The position numbers were made by a program, and so were the translations under genes. Shown one piece after another: positions 1 to 12,900 of a stretch of DNA of 64,000 nt; the stretch's first letter is position 1, and the number at the start of each line of letters is the position of its first letter. Origin of the DNA: Castanea sativa (Eukaryota; Streptophyta; Magnoliopsida; Fagales; Fagaceae); the NCBI RefSeq assembly GCF_040712315.1, contig NC_134013.1, positions 63,767,501 through 63,831,500 on the forward strand, in the 5' to 3' direction. Below the pieces are notes generated by a model. That model saw nothing but the letters and a program-made list of their open reading frames with translations. It was not told where the DNA came from and searched no databases.

Positions 1-4
1 ATTG

Positions 5-1924
5 CTATGAACCTCCCTCAGCCGAGGCTAAGGACTCTGTCCTAGACTGATTCAATACTGCAGCTGTTATACATTGTCTAGCCACAGATTGGCTTCCAAT
101 GATTTCCTGGATCACTCCCCTAGAAAGGAACTTCACCTTGACATGTAGAGTTGAGGAGACAGCACCTAAGGCATGCAGCCAAGGCCTTGCCACAATGGCC
201 GTGTAGGGAGAATAAGCATCTACTACAATGAAATCCACATCTACAACCTCTGGACCTGATTGCACAGGTAACCGAATCTGCCCTTTTGGAATGACAGCTT
301 TCCCCTCAAAGCTTATCAATGGCGAATCATAAGCTGTAAGGTCTTCAAGCTTCAAGTTGAGTCCCTTAAACAAGTCAGGATACATAATGTCAGCCCCACT
401 ACCTTGGTCAACCATTACCCTTCTCAGATCATAGCCCCCTATCCTCAGCGTAATCACCCAAGCATCATCATGCGGTTGGATAGTTCCAACTTTGTCGTCT
501 TCAGAGAAACCTAAAATAGGTGGAGTATTCCCCTTAATCCTCTTTGGCTCAAAGTTAGACTCATCGGCAAGGATTCATGACACTGACATCACCCTAGTAG
601 GGCGAGAACCAATCCTACTTGGAGCAGCGAAAATAACATTTATTGTACCCAAAAGAGGCCTTAAAGTATTGCTACCCTGATTTACCGAGCCAGAATGATT
701 TCCCTGCCCATTAGGCCGATACAAAAACTGCTTCAACCTTCCCTCCTTAACCAACTGCTCCAAATGATTCCACAGGGTCCTACAATTCTCAGTGGTATGA
801 CCCCTTTCCTGATGATAGTGACAGTGGAGGTTCTGATTACGCTTCATACGGTCCCCTGCCATCTTATTGGGCCACCTAAAGTATGGTTCATGACGAATTT
901 TCTCTAACACTTGCTGCACAGGTTCACGAAACATAGTATTCACTGCTTGAGGAGGGGCTAAACCAGATTGCCTGGCAAAATCTCTCCGAGGCCATTTGTT
1001 ATTGTATCTCTATGACCTGAAATCCCTCTTCTCCTGAAGGATAACCTTCGCCTTCCCTTTGCTTTGCTGTTGATCCTCTTCAACCCGTTTGTATTCATCA
1101 ATACAATCCATGAGCCGATGTACACTCTTTACAGGCTTCTTAGTTAGAGATTCCCTTAAGTCATGCTCAGTTGGAAGGCCAACCTTGAAAGTGTTGATCG
1201 CCACCTCGTCAAAATCACCATCGATCTCATTAAACATCTCCCAGTATCTATCAGAGTATGTTTTCAGGATCTCCCCTTCCCTCATGGCCATGGACAGTAA
1301 TGAATCTAAAGGCCGAAGAATTCTACTACAAGTAATGAAACGAGACCCAAATGCCATAGTAAGTTCCATGAAGGAGTCGATTGAACCTGCCCTCAAGCCA
1401 TTAAACCATCTCATCGCAACAGGTCCCAAGCTAGAAGGGAAGACTTTGCACATTAAAGTTTCGTTTTTAGAATGAACCGTCATTCTCTAGTTATAATGAC
1501 TCACGTGCTCTACAGGGTTTGTTCGGCCATTGTAGATAGTGAAATTTGGTTAGGTGAAACGCCGAGGAAGCGTTCCTTTCTCCACCTTGCGCATGAAGGG
1601 TGACTTGGAAATTTGGTGCAACACCCTGCTCATAGCATCATTTCCCAAGCCCTTGAAAGAGGACTTCTTGCCCTTATGACCATGAAGATCATCCTCCTCA
1701 TAAGAGAAAGTCTCACTAGGTGGAGTTCTTGATCTGAGCCTATAACTACTACCTTGGGAGTCATCAAAAGAAGAATCAGAAAAAAAGGGTGTTCGTTTTC
1801 GTCTCACACGACACAATTTCTTCTCCAAATGATCAATCTCTTTCTGCATGGCCTTAGCATCGTCCTCGTGGGGGATTCTGCTGCCACCCCGTGAATGACT
1901 CCTAGCGGTGTGCCCTGTATGCAC
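5..1924 (-). pseudogene. gag-protease polyprotein, broken by four in-frame stops
   Basis: Four open stretches (1924-1550, 1483-1010, 943-575, 457-5) lie in the same frame, so this was one polyprotein. In order it shows a charged N-terminal region (REKKL/SRTPP type), a retrotransposon gag domain (VAMRWFNGL, with a following EGEILKTYSDRYWEMFNEID), a nucleocapsid-like CHYHQERGHTTENC segment, and an aspartic protease with an altered active site, VDQGSGADIMYP, where plant gypsy proteases usually have D-x-G-SS/A. The interruptions are TAA (1550-1552), TAG (1487-1489), TAG (1010-1012) and TGA (575-577). Each is one C-to-T change away from a sense codon (CAA, CAG, CAG, CGA). Gag packages the element RNA and the protease matures the polyprotein; this copy cannot make either whole. 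The true start may lie upstream of the first methionine used here. Confidence 0.82.
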
Positions 1925-2067
1925 GCTGCCCTTCCAATCTCTTTCCCTCTCAAGATGTTGGAAATGGTCTTCATGTTAGGACTCCAAAGACTCTGCATGG
2001 TGTGGACCTGAACCTACCATTACGCTACTCGTCCTACAACACAAGATTTCCCACAAACGGTGTCAAT

Positions 2068-2829
2068 TGTAAGGACACAAATTGCACCTGGACCCAACAG
2101 TATGAAAGGAACTAGCCCAAGAAGCCCAAAACAATAAAATTTATAGAGAGTGGGCTTGAAATCTAAGTTTTATGGATATTGGATAACGTAAATACTAGGC
2201 TAGATTGCAACACACATGCAACACGACATTTACGTAGCAGAAAGTCTCCTCGGATATGTGCCGAGAACAATTTGTATTACTTTTCAGTGTTCATTACAAT
2301 TTAGGATGGTGTATACAGTGTTTCTCTCTTTTTTCTCGATCCCCCCTTCTAATGTCATTTTCTTCCTTTTATATTATCTATCTTCTTCCCTCATTCTTCC
2401 ACGTATGGCTCAGGTCACCAATCTGGATACTTGTCTCATCCACCACCTTCTTCAACCAATAGCTATAAGGTTGATCACTACTGTTCAGAGGTCATTTTTC
2501 CATTAATGCGGCCAGAAAGGTAGGTGCAGAATCTTTAATGCGGTGGTAGCAGCTTTTTCTAAGATATTTCTCATTCACTCCATCTCTCTGGGCTCATACA
2601 GAACTCATCCTCATCCACCAGACCTTCTAGAATTTCCTTATCAACATCAAGGTGCAAAGTATTTTCTTCACTTCATAGGGCCGAGGAGATACCACTCCTC
2701 AGACCATTTTCTCTAACCTCTTTCGCAATGATTTGCTTGTGGGCCTCTAAGTAACCCTTCTCGGACAAGCTTAGACCTTCGAATCAAGCCCAAAACCCAA
2801 GAACATATTTTGACCCTTTTGCCCCCACA
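2068..2829 (-). repeat. 5' LTR of the gypsy element
   Basis: On the minus strand it begins TGTGGGGGC and ends CTTACA, 762 bases, with the usual TG...CA ends. The right boundary is supported independently: the DNA from 2830 onward matches another copy of the same host repeat near 26535, so the LTR ends where the match starts. It resembles the two solo LTRs at 20506-21262 and 24582-25426 in its ends, in CCTCGGA-type motifs and in length. Confidence 0.8.
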
Positions 2830-3166
2830 AATATAATTTAACATATGTTATTTTTTTTATATGCAACGAAAATTTTTACATCAAATTAGTTATTATGTTA
2901 GTCAAAATCGTTTTTTTAAATCCAGTCAGGTTGTAATTTGTGAGCAAATTTTTTTAAATCACATTTATCAAATTTAATATTTTTAAACATTCTAAATCTT
3001 CTTTTTTTTTGGTTAAATAAATTAGGGATAACATAATTGTAGCATACTATAAGGGCTAGGATGGGTTAAAGGAGAATGGGCCAAGGTTGGAATCGGAAGG
3101 GGCCCATCGAAACAATCTTATAGACGAATTGGGCCCAAATAATCAGAGGAATGTGTGAATCCAACA
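2830..3166. repeat. Dispersed repeat next to the LTR, no gene
   Basis: Bases 2830-3055 closely match 26530-26755 in the same orientation (shared stretches such as ATCCAGTCAG, TTAAATCACATTTATC and AATAAATTAGGGATAACA). I do not recognise the family and see no coding frame. The rest to 3166 is ordinary sequence with no feature I can name. Confidence 0.55.
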
Positions 3167-4597
3167 ACGAAACTACAACAAAGTTGATTTTTTTTAGGGT
3201 CAAAACCCTTGAAAAAGGTATTTAAAAGCCCTCAAAAAATATTATTCTGAGTCTAATCGGCCCTTGATGACCTTTGAAACAATTCCCTTGAAATGAAAAT
3301 TTCTACGGCATTTGTGACCCTTGAAACCCAAATTTCAACGACTCGATACAAATGTTTTATCTTTATCAAGGATTGGCAATCTTTGAAAATTTTAAAAGAG
3401 ATAGAAAGTGCAATAACCTTTTTTTGAGGGTCTCCTAACCCTCAGAATAAGGTTTTTCTCTTTTTTAAAAAATAAATAAATAAACCCACAGCCATGCGCA
3501 TAGACTTTAAAGAACCACATATTAAAAAATCTATATTATACCAAAACACAAATATCAAAGCAAAATTCAATTAGCTTTCTAAATTACTAAATCCTTCATT
3601 CTTGAAGTGTATGTAAACATTTTCACATTAACATAAAGGAACTTAGTATTTTAAATAGATAAAAGGGAAAAAAAGAAGAAGAAGAAAGGAAATGAATCAG
3701 TACAAGAACCATGCACGATCAAAATCATAATCTTAATCTTTTTCTATTTCAATGGAAAACAACCTGATATACTAATGCTTAAAGGGTCTCACATAAAGCA
3801 TTCTACCTTCTCCTGGTACTCCTCAATATACATCACCAACTTTCCCTTGCATTAGGAACTGAAAGGAAATAGATAAACCAATTAATCATGCACTTGTTAC
3901 ATGGTTGGGGTGTTTGATTGAAAAATTGTCATACAATGAACTCCATATTGACATGTGATTTTCAACATGTAACATATTTCTAAAAAAGCAAATTAAGTAG
4001 CATAGTTCAGTTCTTGAATTATTACCTTAACCACAAGTGTCTGAACCCCAGCATACTTGACATCCCAACTGAACCCATCCAGTTCCCACCAAGAGAGTCA
4101 CCATTATTCCCAAGGTAGTTCAAGTAGTAGTGAATATCAATTGCCTAGGATGCATTCATCTGTCCATAGGATGCAAAACATAAGTTAGCACAATTAATCA
4201 TTATTAGCATCATTAAGCCATAACTTTCATTATAAAACCAGGATATCAAGCACCAAGAGAATCACATAGCTTAATTATTTTCTATTTAACTCAGCTTTTG
4301 CTAGGTAAAAATAAATTTATTAATTCCTTAAATAATAAAAAAAAGTACTCCCATCTCACTATAGCAAAATCCAACAAACAATACTTGTCTTGTGCATCTA
4401 GATTACCCAAAGAAAAAAAAGTACAGACATGATTAGTTCATTAACACACAAGCACACACACCCACTCTATTTTGAACTTAATCAACTTGACTTACACCAT
4501 AAAACTTTGAGTTTTTTGAGAAATGTGTGAAAGGAAAATCAGAGAAATGCATAGAAACCAAGAGTTTTCTTCAGTTAGATTTTGATTCAATAAATCC

Positions 4598-4631
<34 letters not shown>

Positions 4632-5182
4632 AACAACAACACAGGGAGGCATATGTTGATCCACATATACCAAAAGTATTTTCAAACTATTGGCGTCTTT
4701 TTTTGAAAATCACTATTGGTGTCAATATGCAATCAAAGAAACTATTGAATTGTACCTCATGGCAAATTTTAATTTACTAAAGCGAAAACATTGAAAATTA
4801 AGTGACCTCTCTAAAGCCTTGTTAAGTTCAGCAAATTATCAACTGAGAATTAATGCTAATTTGTATGTTACTAATTCGCAAAGGGGATTTTCAAAAACCA
4901 AAAGTGGGGCATGGATATGATGTATACACAGTTTTTGCATAAATTAGCGTAAGACCTAAGAATGAGGAATCGACATTCTTATCATAGAAACAACCAGCTA
5001 AATTCAACTAGCTATTGCATAGAAAGAATTCAATACAGACCATCCTAAATACAACCAACTATCAAAGAAACAAACAGTTTAGATTCTAGAAAGGAATTGA
5101 ATTTTTTTCATAATTAACCTCCACAAGGTGATTACAAATGATTGAGTGTTGTACCAACCTAACTAAGGTCTTAAAAAACATA

Positions 5183-5307
5183 GGGCTTGTTTGGTACATG
5201 TGTTTAAACACATGTTTTTAGTTTTAAACAACATTACACATATTTCCACATACTTTTTTACCCACACGTATTTCCAAAAAATATAAACAACATTACCAAA
5301 CGGGCCC
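5183..5307. mobile_element. Small MITE nested in the CACTA-like region
   Basis: Inverted ends GGGCTTGTTTGGTA and, from the other side, GGGCCCGTTTGGTA bound 125 bases of AT-rich sequence. ATA lies directly outside both ends (5180-5182 and 5308-5310). Ends of this GGGCCTGTTTGG type are frequent in hAT and PIF/Harbinger MITEs of plants; the 3-base duplication favours Harbinger, though not with the usual TAA/TTA. Confidence 0.55.
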
Positions 5308-6248
5308 ATAGTTTCTTTACCATTTTATAGACACTATAATAAGACCGACATCTGAAGTCAAGTCCTAAAAAATTATAAAACATGATATACTAATTGAATG
5401 TGCTAACAAAACTCTATCATCACTTACAATTATGGACTCTGCCAATTCAAGGTTGAATAATATAGAGAGTGCATTCCTCCTCAATGATGCATAAACTTCA
5501 AAAAGTTCAGTGATACATGACCAATTGTTTCACACCTCATAAGAATTCACCTCAACAAGACCACACTGTGATACAAAAGCAATAGGTAAAAAAAAAAAAT
5601 TCTTTTCCTTTTTCTTTCCCGTTTCAAAAAATTAGGCATACAACATACATATCTACATGTTAACCGAAATGTCAAATGAAATGAATGAAATCCCCCAAAC
5701 TTTCAATCTAAAAGTTTATAATCTGTTTCATATAATAGAAGTTTTACCAACTTCAAGTTAGGGATATGAGATACAATACAACCAATTTGATGCAAAGTCA
5801 GGGCAATTCTCTATGGAGTTCCATTCTAGGCAATTGGCTGCACTAGCATGTAAAGTGATTTAATTAGGCTTATGATATTACACAAGATGTGATCCTATAA
5901 GCCTTAGCTGACTTGTAACCCAGACCAACCATAAGCATGCTCACAATTACCAAACAAGAAGCTTACAAATTTACACACGATTATCTGGAATTGGGGATGT
6001 TAATGTTACTATCAATCCAATCAAAGAAAAAATGACAGAAGCTTAAACAGTATAACAGCAGTAATAGTTAAGAAGATTAATAAAAATGGATCATCTTGCT
6101 TTATAATTTTGTCATGTAACTAAGTAGTAATTGCCAAAGAAGATTAATACCCTGGATGAGAGGAAAATCATGAAAACAATATATTATAAAAATACTGTCT
6201 AGCAGCACATAAATGGATGGTAGAACATAAAGTTAAGAAGAAACTTAC

Positions 6249-6425
6249 AATGTCAAATATATTAAATAAGAAGACAAAAAATGCATGTATTGTATAGTAA
6301 ACCCAAGGCTCTGCACCAGGAGAAGTTTCAGGGTTCAGTATCTCCTTCACATGCTCCCAGAAAGGTGATCCAAGGAGGTTAACAAAAAAAAGTGTCAATG
6401 AACCAATTATATTACCGGATATCAT
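6249..6425 (-). other. Exon-like hydrophobic open frame, unidentified
   Basis: The minus-strand frame starts MISGNIIGSLTLFFVN and runs through WVYYTIHAFFVFLFNIFD to a good splice donor (GACATT then GTAAGT) at 6248/6249. It would encode two short membrane segments separated by a polar stretch with PETSPGAEP. The donor at the exact end of the hydrophobic segment suggests a former host exon carried inside the CACTA-like element. I do not recognise the protein, and an in-frame stop lies just upstream, so this is at best a fragment. A second hydrophobic frame at 6520-6750 is weaker. Confidence 0.25.
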
Positions 6426-8297
6426 TATTTAGTGCTTTGAATCAAAGGTTAAGTATATGGTGAGGACAACTTCCACTAGATTGTTACCTATTGTATAGTA
6501 TTAGTTCATATTCAAGCAATCAAACATACAACATTTGATAGTAGTAACAAAAGGCAGAGCTATAGACTAACTCTTGCCAAAATAATCTCATCAGGCAATG
6601 TTGTGGAAAAATAAATAAAACTAGGATAAAGTAAACTTGTGTAATGTATATTTGTGTTTGGTAATGACACACAAAATCAATCAAAGCATCCATCACGCCT
6701 CCAACAACACCAGTTATGCAGCAACTTAAGTTAAGCAATATTGCCACCAACCATGAGTATTGATCCAGTCAGCATAAATCCTGAAAATCAGCCACATATA
6801 AACTAGTTGCTATCACTAGTGACATTTGATAGAGTGAAAAACCTGACTTGGGCATTATATAATTCAATAGATAGAATATAGATCTTGTATTTTTTTTTTT
6901 TTTTTTAATTTCTATAGAAATTTGAAACCTTAGTACCATAACACATTACCAACAAAGCACTGAGCTATGGTTTTGCCATTTCATCACTCAAACCATCTAA
7001 AATTGATACCAACATAGGTCTTAACAAATCTGTGACACCAGTTGAAAAAAAAAAAAAAAGAGAGAGAGAGCATGCCTAGCAATAATATATTTCACCAAAG
7101 CAAACTGAAATCATAGCAATTCATGATTTAGATCACACCCTTTCTAAAGTGGCGCACTTCTTTCCATGCAAATGTAACCATATTGAACAAATAAGGTCCT
7201 CTCTATAACATCTATATAACATTCCTGTAGTTCTCTCTGTTCAAGAAATTGTGCAGTGAAGCAAACTCTAAAACAGGTAACAGATTCCATTTAAGTCCTC
7301 CCCACATTCTATGCCCCAAGTAAAAATGAATATAATAGATTTTTAATTGCCACCATTGCCAAATGAAAACTATTTCATTCTTATTCAATTCCAATGCATC
7401 AATTTCACTAAAAAAAATTCAAACTTACAATCAAAAAAAGATTTTATATACAAAATTGAATCAGGCTAAAGCTTCAGATTATACCTAAAACAAAAATGAA
7501 CCAGGAAATGCATAGCAAAATGAAGAAAATGAGAAATAATGTAATCCACACCTTCTGCTTTTTTAAGCCAGGGATCTATTTTGAATCAAAGTCAGTTTGA
7601 CGTGATTCCAATTCCAAAGTATCCAAACCCTAGCCCCTAATTTATACTATTGCTTTCTCTCGAAGCCCCTAAAACACTAGGACTACGCAAGTCTCTCTAC
7701 CAGTGAAGAGAATGATAGAGAGAAAACGAGAGAAATTGGGACAACTTCAATTTTTTTTTCTCGGGAAACAAACAGAGAGTTAGATAGAGAGAGACCTATA
7801 ATCGAACCAAGAAGTGGAGGAGATGATATTTCCGACCACCGTGCCCTCAGCTCGTCATCGGAGATGATATCGCCGCCCACCGTGCCTCAGATAGTTGCCG
7901 GAGCTAAGTCGTCGACCACCGCACCTTTGAGTATTCTGAGAGAGAGTTGGAGAGCTACGAATCCACGAGTTTTAGATCTGACTGAATGAAATGGTTTTCT
8001 CCTTTTATTTTTCAAATTATGGCCTTTACTACGTTGATTGAAAAATTTTGGAATATCTTTATTTTGAGGGTCGCGTGAAAGTGGTGCTGAAAAATGTAAT
8101 ATTTTGGAGCCAAAACTCTCGCGGGAATGATGCTAAAACTGGTCCACATTTTTTTAAAACGGTTGTATTGGCTTCTTTCAAGGGTTTTAATGAACCTTGA
8201 AATAAAGCTAGCCATACGTATTCGCCCATGTCTATTTTCAGCGTCTGTTTGGACCTTTTTAGGACACCCTCGAAAAAAGTGAATTTTTTTTGTAGTG

Positions 8298-9430
8298 ACG
8301 AAGCCGATGAAGGAAAGAGGTTCAAAATCTTAAGAAGAGGTTGGGGACCGTTAGGCCATGCCCAACTGATAAAAGGAATAGTAATTAGTTCTAGCTAGGT
8401 TTGGAAGAAACTTCCTCGTGAAGCCACCGTCCTCTCCATATCAAATGCATTATACCAACTAATCATACCACATTAATAGTTGAATAACCTCTCTAAACAG
8501 TGTCCCAACAACTTATTACATACTCATCACAACCTCAAAAAGAATTGAGGAAATGAATGAGACAAATATCTCGCTTGAAAGATCATCCACTTTACAAGTA
8601 GACAGTTGAGATGATGGTACTAGAACTATAAATAAGAAAAAATCCCACATGTTTGGGATTAGTTTTTAAGGAGAGAGAGAGATCATTGTAATACTCAAGA
8701 AAGGTTTAACATGTATTTTTTGCTTAACAAAAACTCTCCTCGAATATTCCGTGAGAAGTGTAATAAACAGTGAGATATCCCTTATTTACAATTTGACTCA
8801 GTCCCAAATTTCATTCTCTTTACAAGAGCCTCATTTCTCCTTAATTGTTAGTTAAAAGACCCATCTCTTACAAATAAATAGCTAAGATTTTGAATAAAAT
8901 TTGTTACCAACCACCTTTTGATTTTATTTTCTCTTGTATTTATATTTTTTTTTTGGAGGAAAGAGACAAAACAGTGGAGTAAAATTACATTTTTAGTCTT
9001 GTTTTTAACAAAGGTGGGTTATGGAATTTTAACTGAGTTAACCTTAGGTGGATAAAGTGTCAAATTTAAAACCACGAGTAAGTAACTTAAATTTTGGTCA
9101 AAACACAGATGAATAAGTTGTAATTTGCTCTTTCAAGTATTAGTATTCTAAAATGCATTAAATAATAAATAATATCTGATTGACATGAAGTTTGATATAT
9201 GTGTTAAAAGTATTATTAAAAAAAACGTAATTTAACGGTTATATTTTTGAAATATATAGTTATAATTTTTTAAGTGGGAGTAGGAGCTAAACTTGTTTGT
9301 GTATATATATATATATATATGAAAAAAAATGTGACTTTCAAAAACTAATGCGTTGATATTAGAAGTCAATAGACAAATGTTTTGATTTAAATATATAACG
9401 ATAATCTGAAACGTTAAATTAGTATTAGTT
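8298..9430. other. Gene-free stretch
   Basis: AT-rich sequence without a supported gene. A (TA)n run lies at about 9303-9320. Bases 9010-9125 (GGTGGATAAAGTGTCAAA and onward) resemble one terminal repeat of the MULE at 27826-33637, so this may be an old single end of that family. Confidence 0.4.
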
Positions 9431-9870
9431 GATACTGAAATATTCCGCTTCCTTTATTAAACCGAAATGGTCTTATATTCACAAGTGACAACTTTGCTCC
9501 AACTCCAAGCATAAAATATTATCATAAATGGGGATTTTTTTTTTTTCAATGTTATAGGTGCCATCAAATCCTCTTCCTCACAAGCAGACTGGAACATCAA
9601 TGCGTACATCCACTTGGGTTTAACTAGCTTTCAAGTATTACACTGCCAAACATAGTCCTTGGGTTGCAAACACAGCAGCCCAGGTTCTTGCAAAATGGGC
9701 TTCTTCTTTCATCCTCTATGGGCCTCTTGTCCTCCTATGTCCTATACTTCTTTTAGCTCTTTTTCGTTCTCTGTTTTACTGTGAAACGGTGCGCTTAAAA
9801 CCTTTTAAAGGATTCCTCTTTTTTGAAAGGTCAGTGCAGAGTTCAGACTTCCGAGGCTCCCCTGAGAAGA

Positions 9871-9876
9871 CACGTG
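9871..9876. promoter_or_regulatory. G-box (CACGTG) upstream of SHH1-like copy A
   Basis: CACGTG lies 115 bases before the start codon and is kept at the matching place in copy B (35720-35725). G-boxes bind bZIP and bHLH factors; a role here is inferred from conservation between two recent copies, which is weak evidence. Confidence 0.35.
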
Positions 9877-9985
9877 TACGTGACAAATCCCCCCACGGAC
9901 ACAGAGTCACAGACAATGGCATTTCCTGGGTGTGTCTCTCTCTCTCTGTTTACTCCGTCACTTTCACAATCAGCCACTCTCAGCA

Positions 9986-12900
9986 ATGGAGGGCTTTGGT
10001 CCAAAGTATTCTCTCTCTGAATTCACTCTAACTGAGGTACACTCATCGTCCTCTCTGTGAATCCACTCATGGGTCCTTCATTTCTCAGCTTAAATTTAAC
10101 TGCTTTACTTAGCTTCCTTGTATTATCTGGTTCAGATGGTTGACTGCATGTACTTTTTCTCTAATGGGGTTCTTTCTAATTTGACATTTGTGGGTTTTAC
10201 TTGGTTCTCCAATTCAATTAAGTATATTCTAAAATAAAGTAATAGAAGGCTTTTTTTTATTTTGGGTGGCTGGCTGGCTAGCTAGTGGTTAGATATTTCA
10301 TAATATGATTATATGAAGATGGGTTTTGATTGAGGCCTTCAGTGCTAGGCTTGGGAGGCTTTATCAAGCTTGGATAGGGGGCAATCTACAATGGAAGAAG
10401 AATCATAGGGGATGTAGTTTGAAGTAGAGTTTTTTGCTTTGTGTACAGTATGCACTACCTTACCCTATGATTTCGCCGTCTAGATTCGATGGCTGATAGT
10501 GTTGTACCATATCAAGGTTGAAGTTGTTATTTTGTCTATGAGGGTGTTTTAGCATTTATTGTATTTGCAACCCCAAAGGAGAAAGAGGAAATTTGCATAA
10601 AAGAAACAGAGAAAGATTACCAAATAAGACTCAATAGTTAGTATTTACTAAATTTTTGTTACAGGGCTTGTATGGTACAAGTGAAACACAATATGAACTT
10701 TATTTCCACATTGAACATCAGTGGAAAAGTGCACCTCTAAAGAGGATTCGTACCTCTTTTAAGGATATGAGTTACCACGTGGTACATCTGGTGTTGGTAA
10801 TACCATCAAGTGCACTTAAGAACACAAGCCTCCTGGAGCCTGGTCACAAAGTGCAAAGTGTAAGAATGCAACTAATTAAAGTAAAGCGAACATCTTCAGA
10901 TATATTATATAATAATTTCTAATAGAAAGATACTTTGCATATTATAAAAAAAAAGTTAATAGACTCAAAATAATGATGTCTTTTTCTTATTAGCTAAAAT
11001 GGATGGTGCAATTGCACAATTTGTAAGTTCTTAAATTTTATATAAGTTATTTCTATTTCTTAAATTTGTATATAGTAAAAGTGATAACAATAATTTATGG
11101 ACAACAAAATGATAACAATCTACTCATAGAAAGTTTAAACAAAACATTTTGTATAATTCTCTTGTACCTTATAAAATACATAATTGGGGTAGCTATGATC
11201 AAATGAAGTACATAATTCTTTGAAAATAAATCCAAAAGGCAAAGACCAAAAACCACAAGAATAGTAAGTTATCCTTGTTCATGTCTTTCAATATGTTGTT
11301 ATAAACAAAAAGTTGTTTGTGTAAGACAACACCTTAAGAACAATGTTTGATTAATAAATCAATTTCCATATCATTTCCTTCAAGATCAAGGAGTTACTTT
11401 TGATGATTCATTATATTTTTTTTAGCAAAAATAAAAAGCGCACATAGGCATGCTATTTGCTTCTTCAAAAAGTGCCAGAAAAGCGTGCATGAGGTCATTG
11501 AGGTGCACTTCATTAAATGAGGTTCACTTCGACTAAGTGAAGCCTTCGGACCTTGGGGTTGAGCTTTAAGCTCACCTAAACGCTATTTTAACAACACTGG
11601 TACATTTATTTGTATTGATTAGTCTGACAATCCTGTCAGAGGGGACATTAATTGTTATATTAAGCTTTACTTTCCACTTTCACTTGCATCAAAGTTTTGA
11701 TGATTAGCTAATTATTTTAACAAAGTGGGAAGAGTTGATCTTTCCTCCAAAATTGATGATTTAGTAATGCCTGAACACTTTGTGGTGAAAATAATTATAT
11801 AATTTTGAATAATACACGATTCTGTGTCAGAGCATTGTCTGAGATTTGCAGAAATGCTTTCTGGAAAATAAATGACAGATTGTGAAATCTTATATTCTAG
11901 CATAATTATGACATGTTCATTTTACTTGTCAATATATGATTGAACTGTGTGACCCGCCTTCATATATTTATTATGTTGCTTCTGGTGGTGATGAGATGAG
12001 CTTTCCAACTGATACCTTTTAAAACAAAGAGGATCTGATGTGGGGATATTTTTGGTTGAACCCCACTAATTGGAATAGATTATTTTCATTTAATTTGCAA
12101 TTTACATTTCATATTACCAATTTTCCATCATACTGCTCTCTTTTTGTCTAGCCTCTATGATGATTATTACTTTTTTGTTTATTCATAGATTAAAGACATG
12201 GAGAAGATATTTAAGGAGAGAGGGGAACAATCACTTGGTCAGGCATTTTTCCAAGATATTGCAACCAGTTTTAGGCGAACTTCCATTTCACTCATATCTT
12301 AACTATTGCATACTTCAATGAAACAGTTTCTTAAAGTGATAAGAAGATAATGCGCTTCCTTATAATAGCATGTAATTAATCCTCGTATCGTATCTTTTTC
12401 TTGGCTCGCTTTATCATTGCAGTTGCTCAGCTAGTCATGCTGGAAAATCTGCCATAACATGGGAGCAGGTTTTTCATTCAAACACTACGAATTCTTTGTA
12501 TTTGAAACTTTTATAACTCCACCTTGTTCTCATTGTGTCATAGGTGCAAAATTGGTTCCAAAATAGACAAGAACAGTTGCAAGATAAAGTTACTCCCTCC
12601 TGAAATTATTTGATGATCTTTCAGATGTACCTATTTCAAGCAAAGCTCCTGAAAGCTTTTTAAATCCTAAAGGTTTTTTTTTTTTTCAGCATGGGTGCAA
12701 ACTGTTGACAAGATACTCATGATTAATATTCTGTTCAATACTTGTTCCATGGGTTTTTTATTCAATGCTTCAAATAGTGATTGCAAATAGATAAATAATT
12801 TTAAAAAGGTTATTTAATTTATCACAAATTTATATTTTGGTTTGTTTACTGCAATATCAATAAACTAAAAAATCTCTCCCTGTTGAGTAAAAATTAATAC

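Larger units (their letters stand above)
1..2829 (-). mobile_element. Ty3/gypsy LTR retrotransposon, 5' part (runs off the window)
   Basis: Read on the minus strand, this is an LTR (2829 down to 2068), a primer-binding site, then gag and protease coding sequence that leaves the window at base 1. The stretch just inside the LTR (about 2046-2066) reads TTGACACCGTTTGTGGGAAA, a degenerate relative of the tRNA-Asp type primer site common in plant gypsy elements. Order LTR, primer site, gag, protease is the expected 5' half. Reverse transcriptase, integrase and the second LTR would lie outside the window, so the target-site duplication cannot be checked. Decay of the reading frame shows that it is an old, immobile copy. 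Confidence 0.85.
3171..8297. mobile_element. Candidate non-autonomous CACTA-like element
   Basis: The right end reads, on the minus strand, CACTACAAAAAAAATTCACT; the left end reads AACTACAACAAAG, a one-base variant of a CACTA terminus. Both ends are followed by a T run and GGGT. Copies of CCTTGAAA, in both orientations, cluster within about 300 bases of each end, like CACTA subterminal repeats. ACGA flanks the left end (3167-3170) and starts the right flank (8298-8301); the family norm is a 3-base duplication, so this is imperfect. There is no transposase-like frame inside. The interior is AT-rich with a 31-base A run at 4600-4630 and more GC-rich sequence at 7680-7980. The alternative is that the two ends are unrelated. 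Confidence 0.45.
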
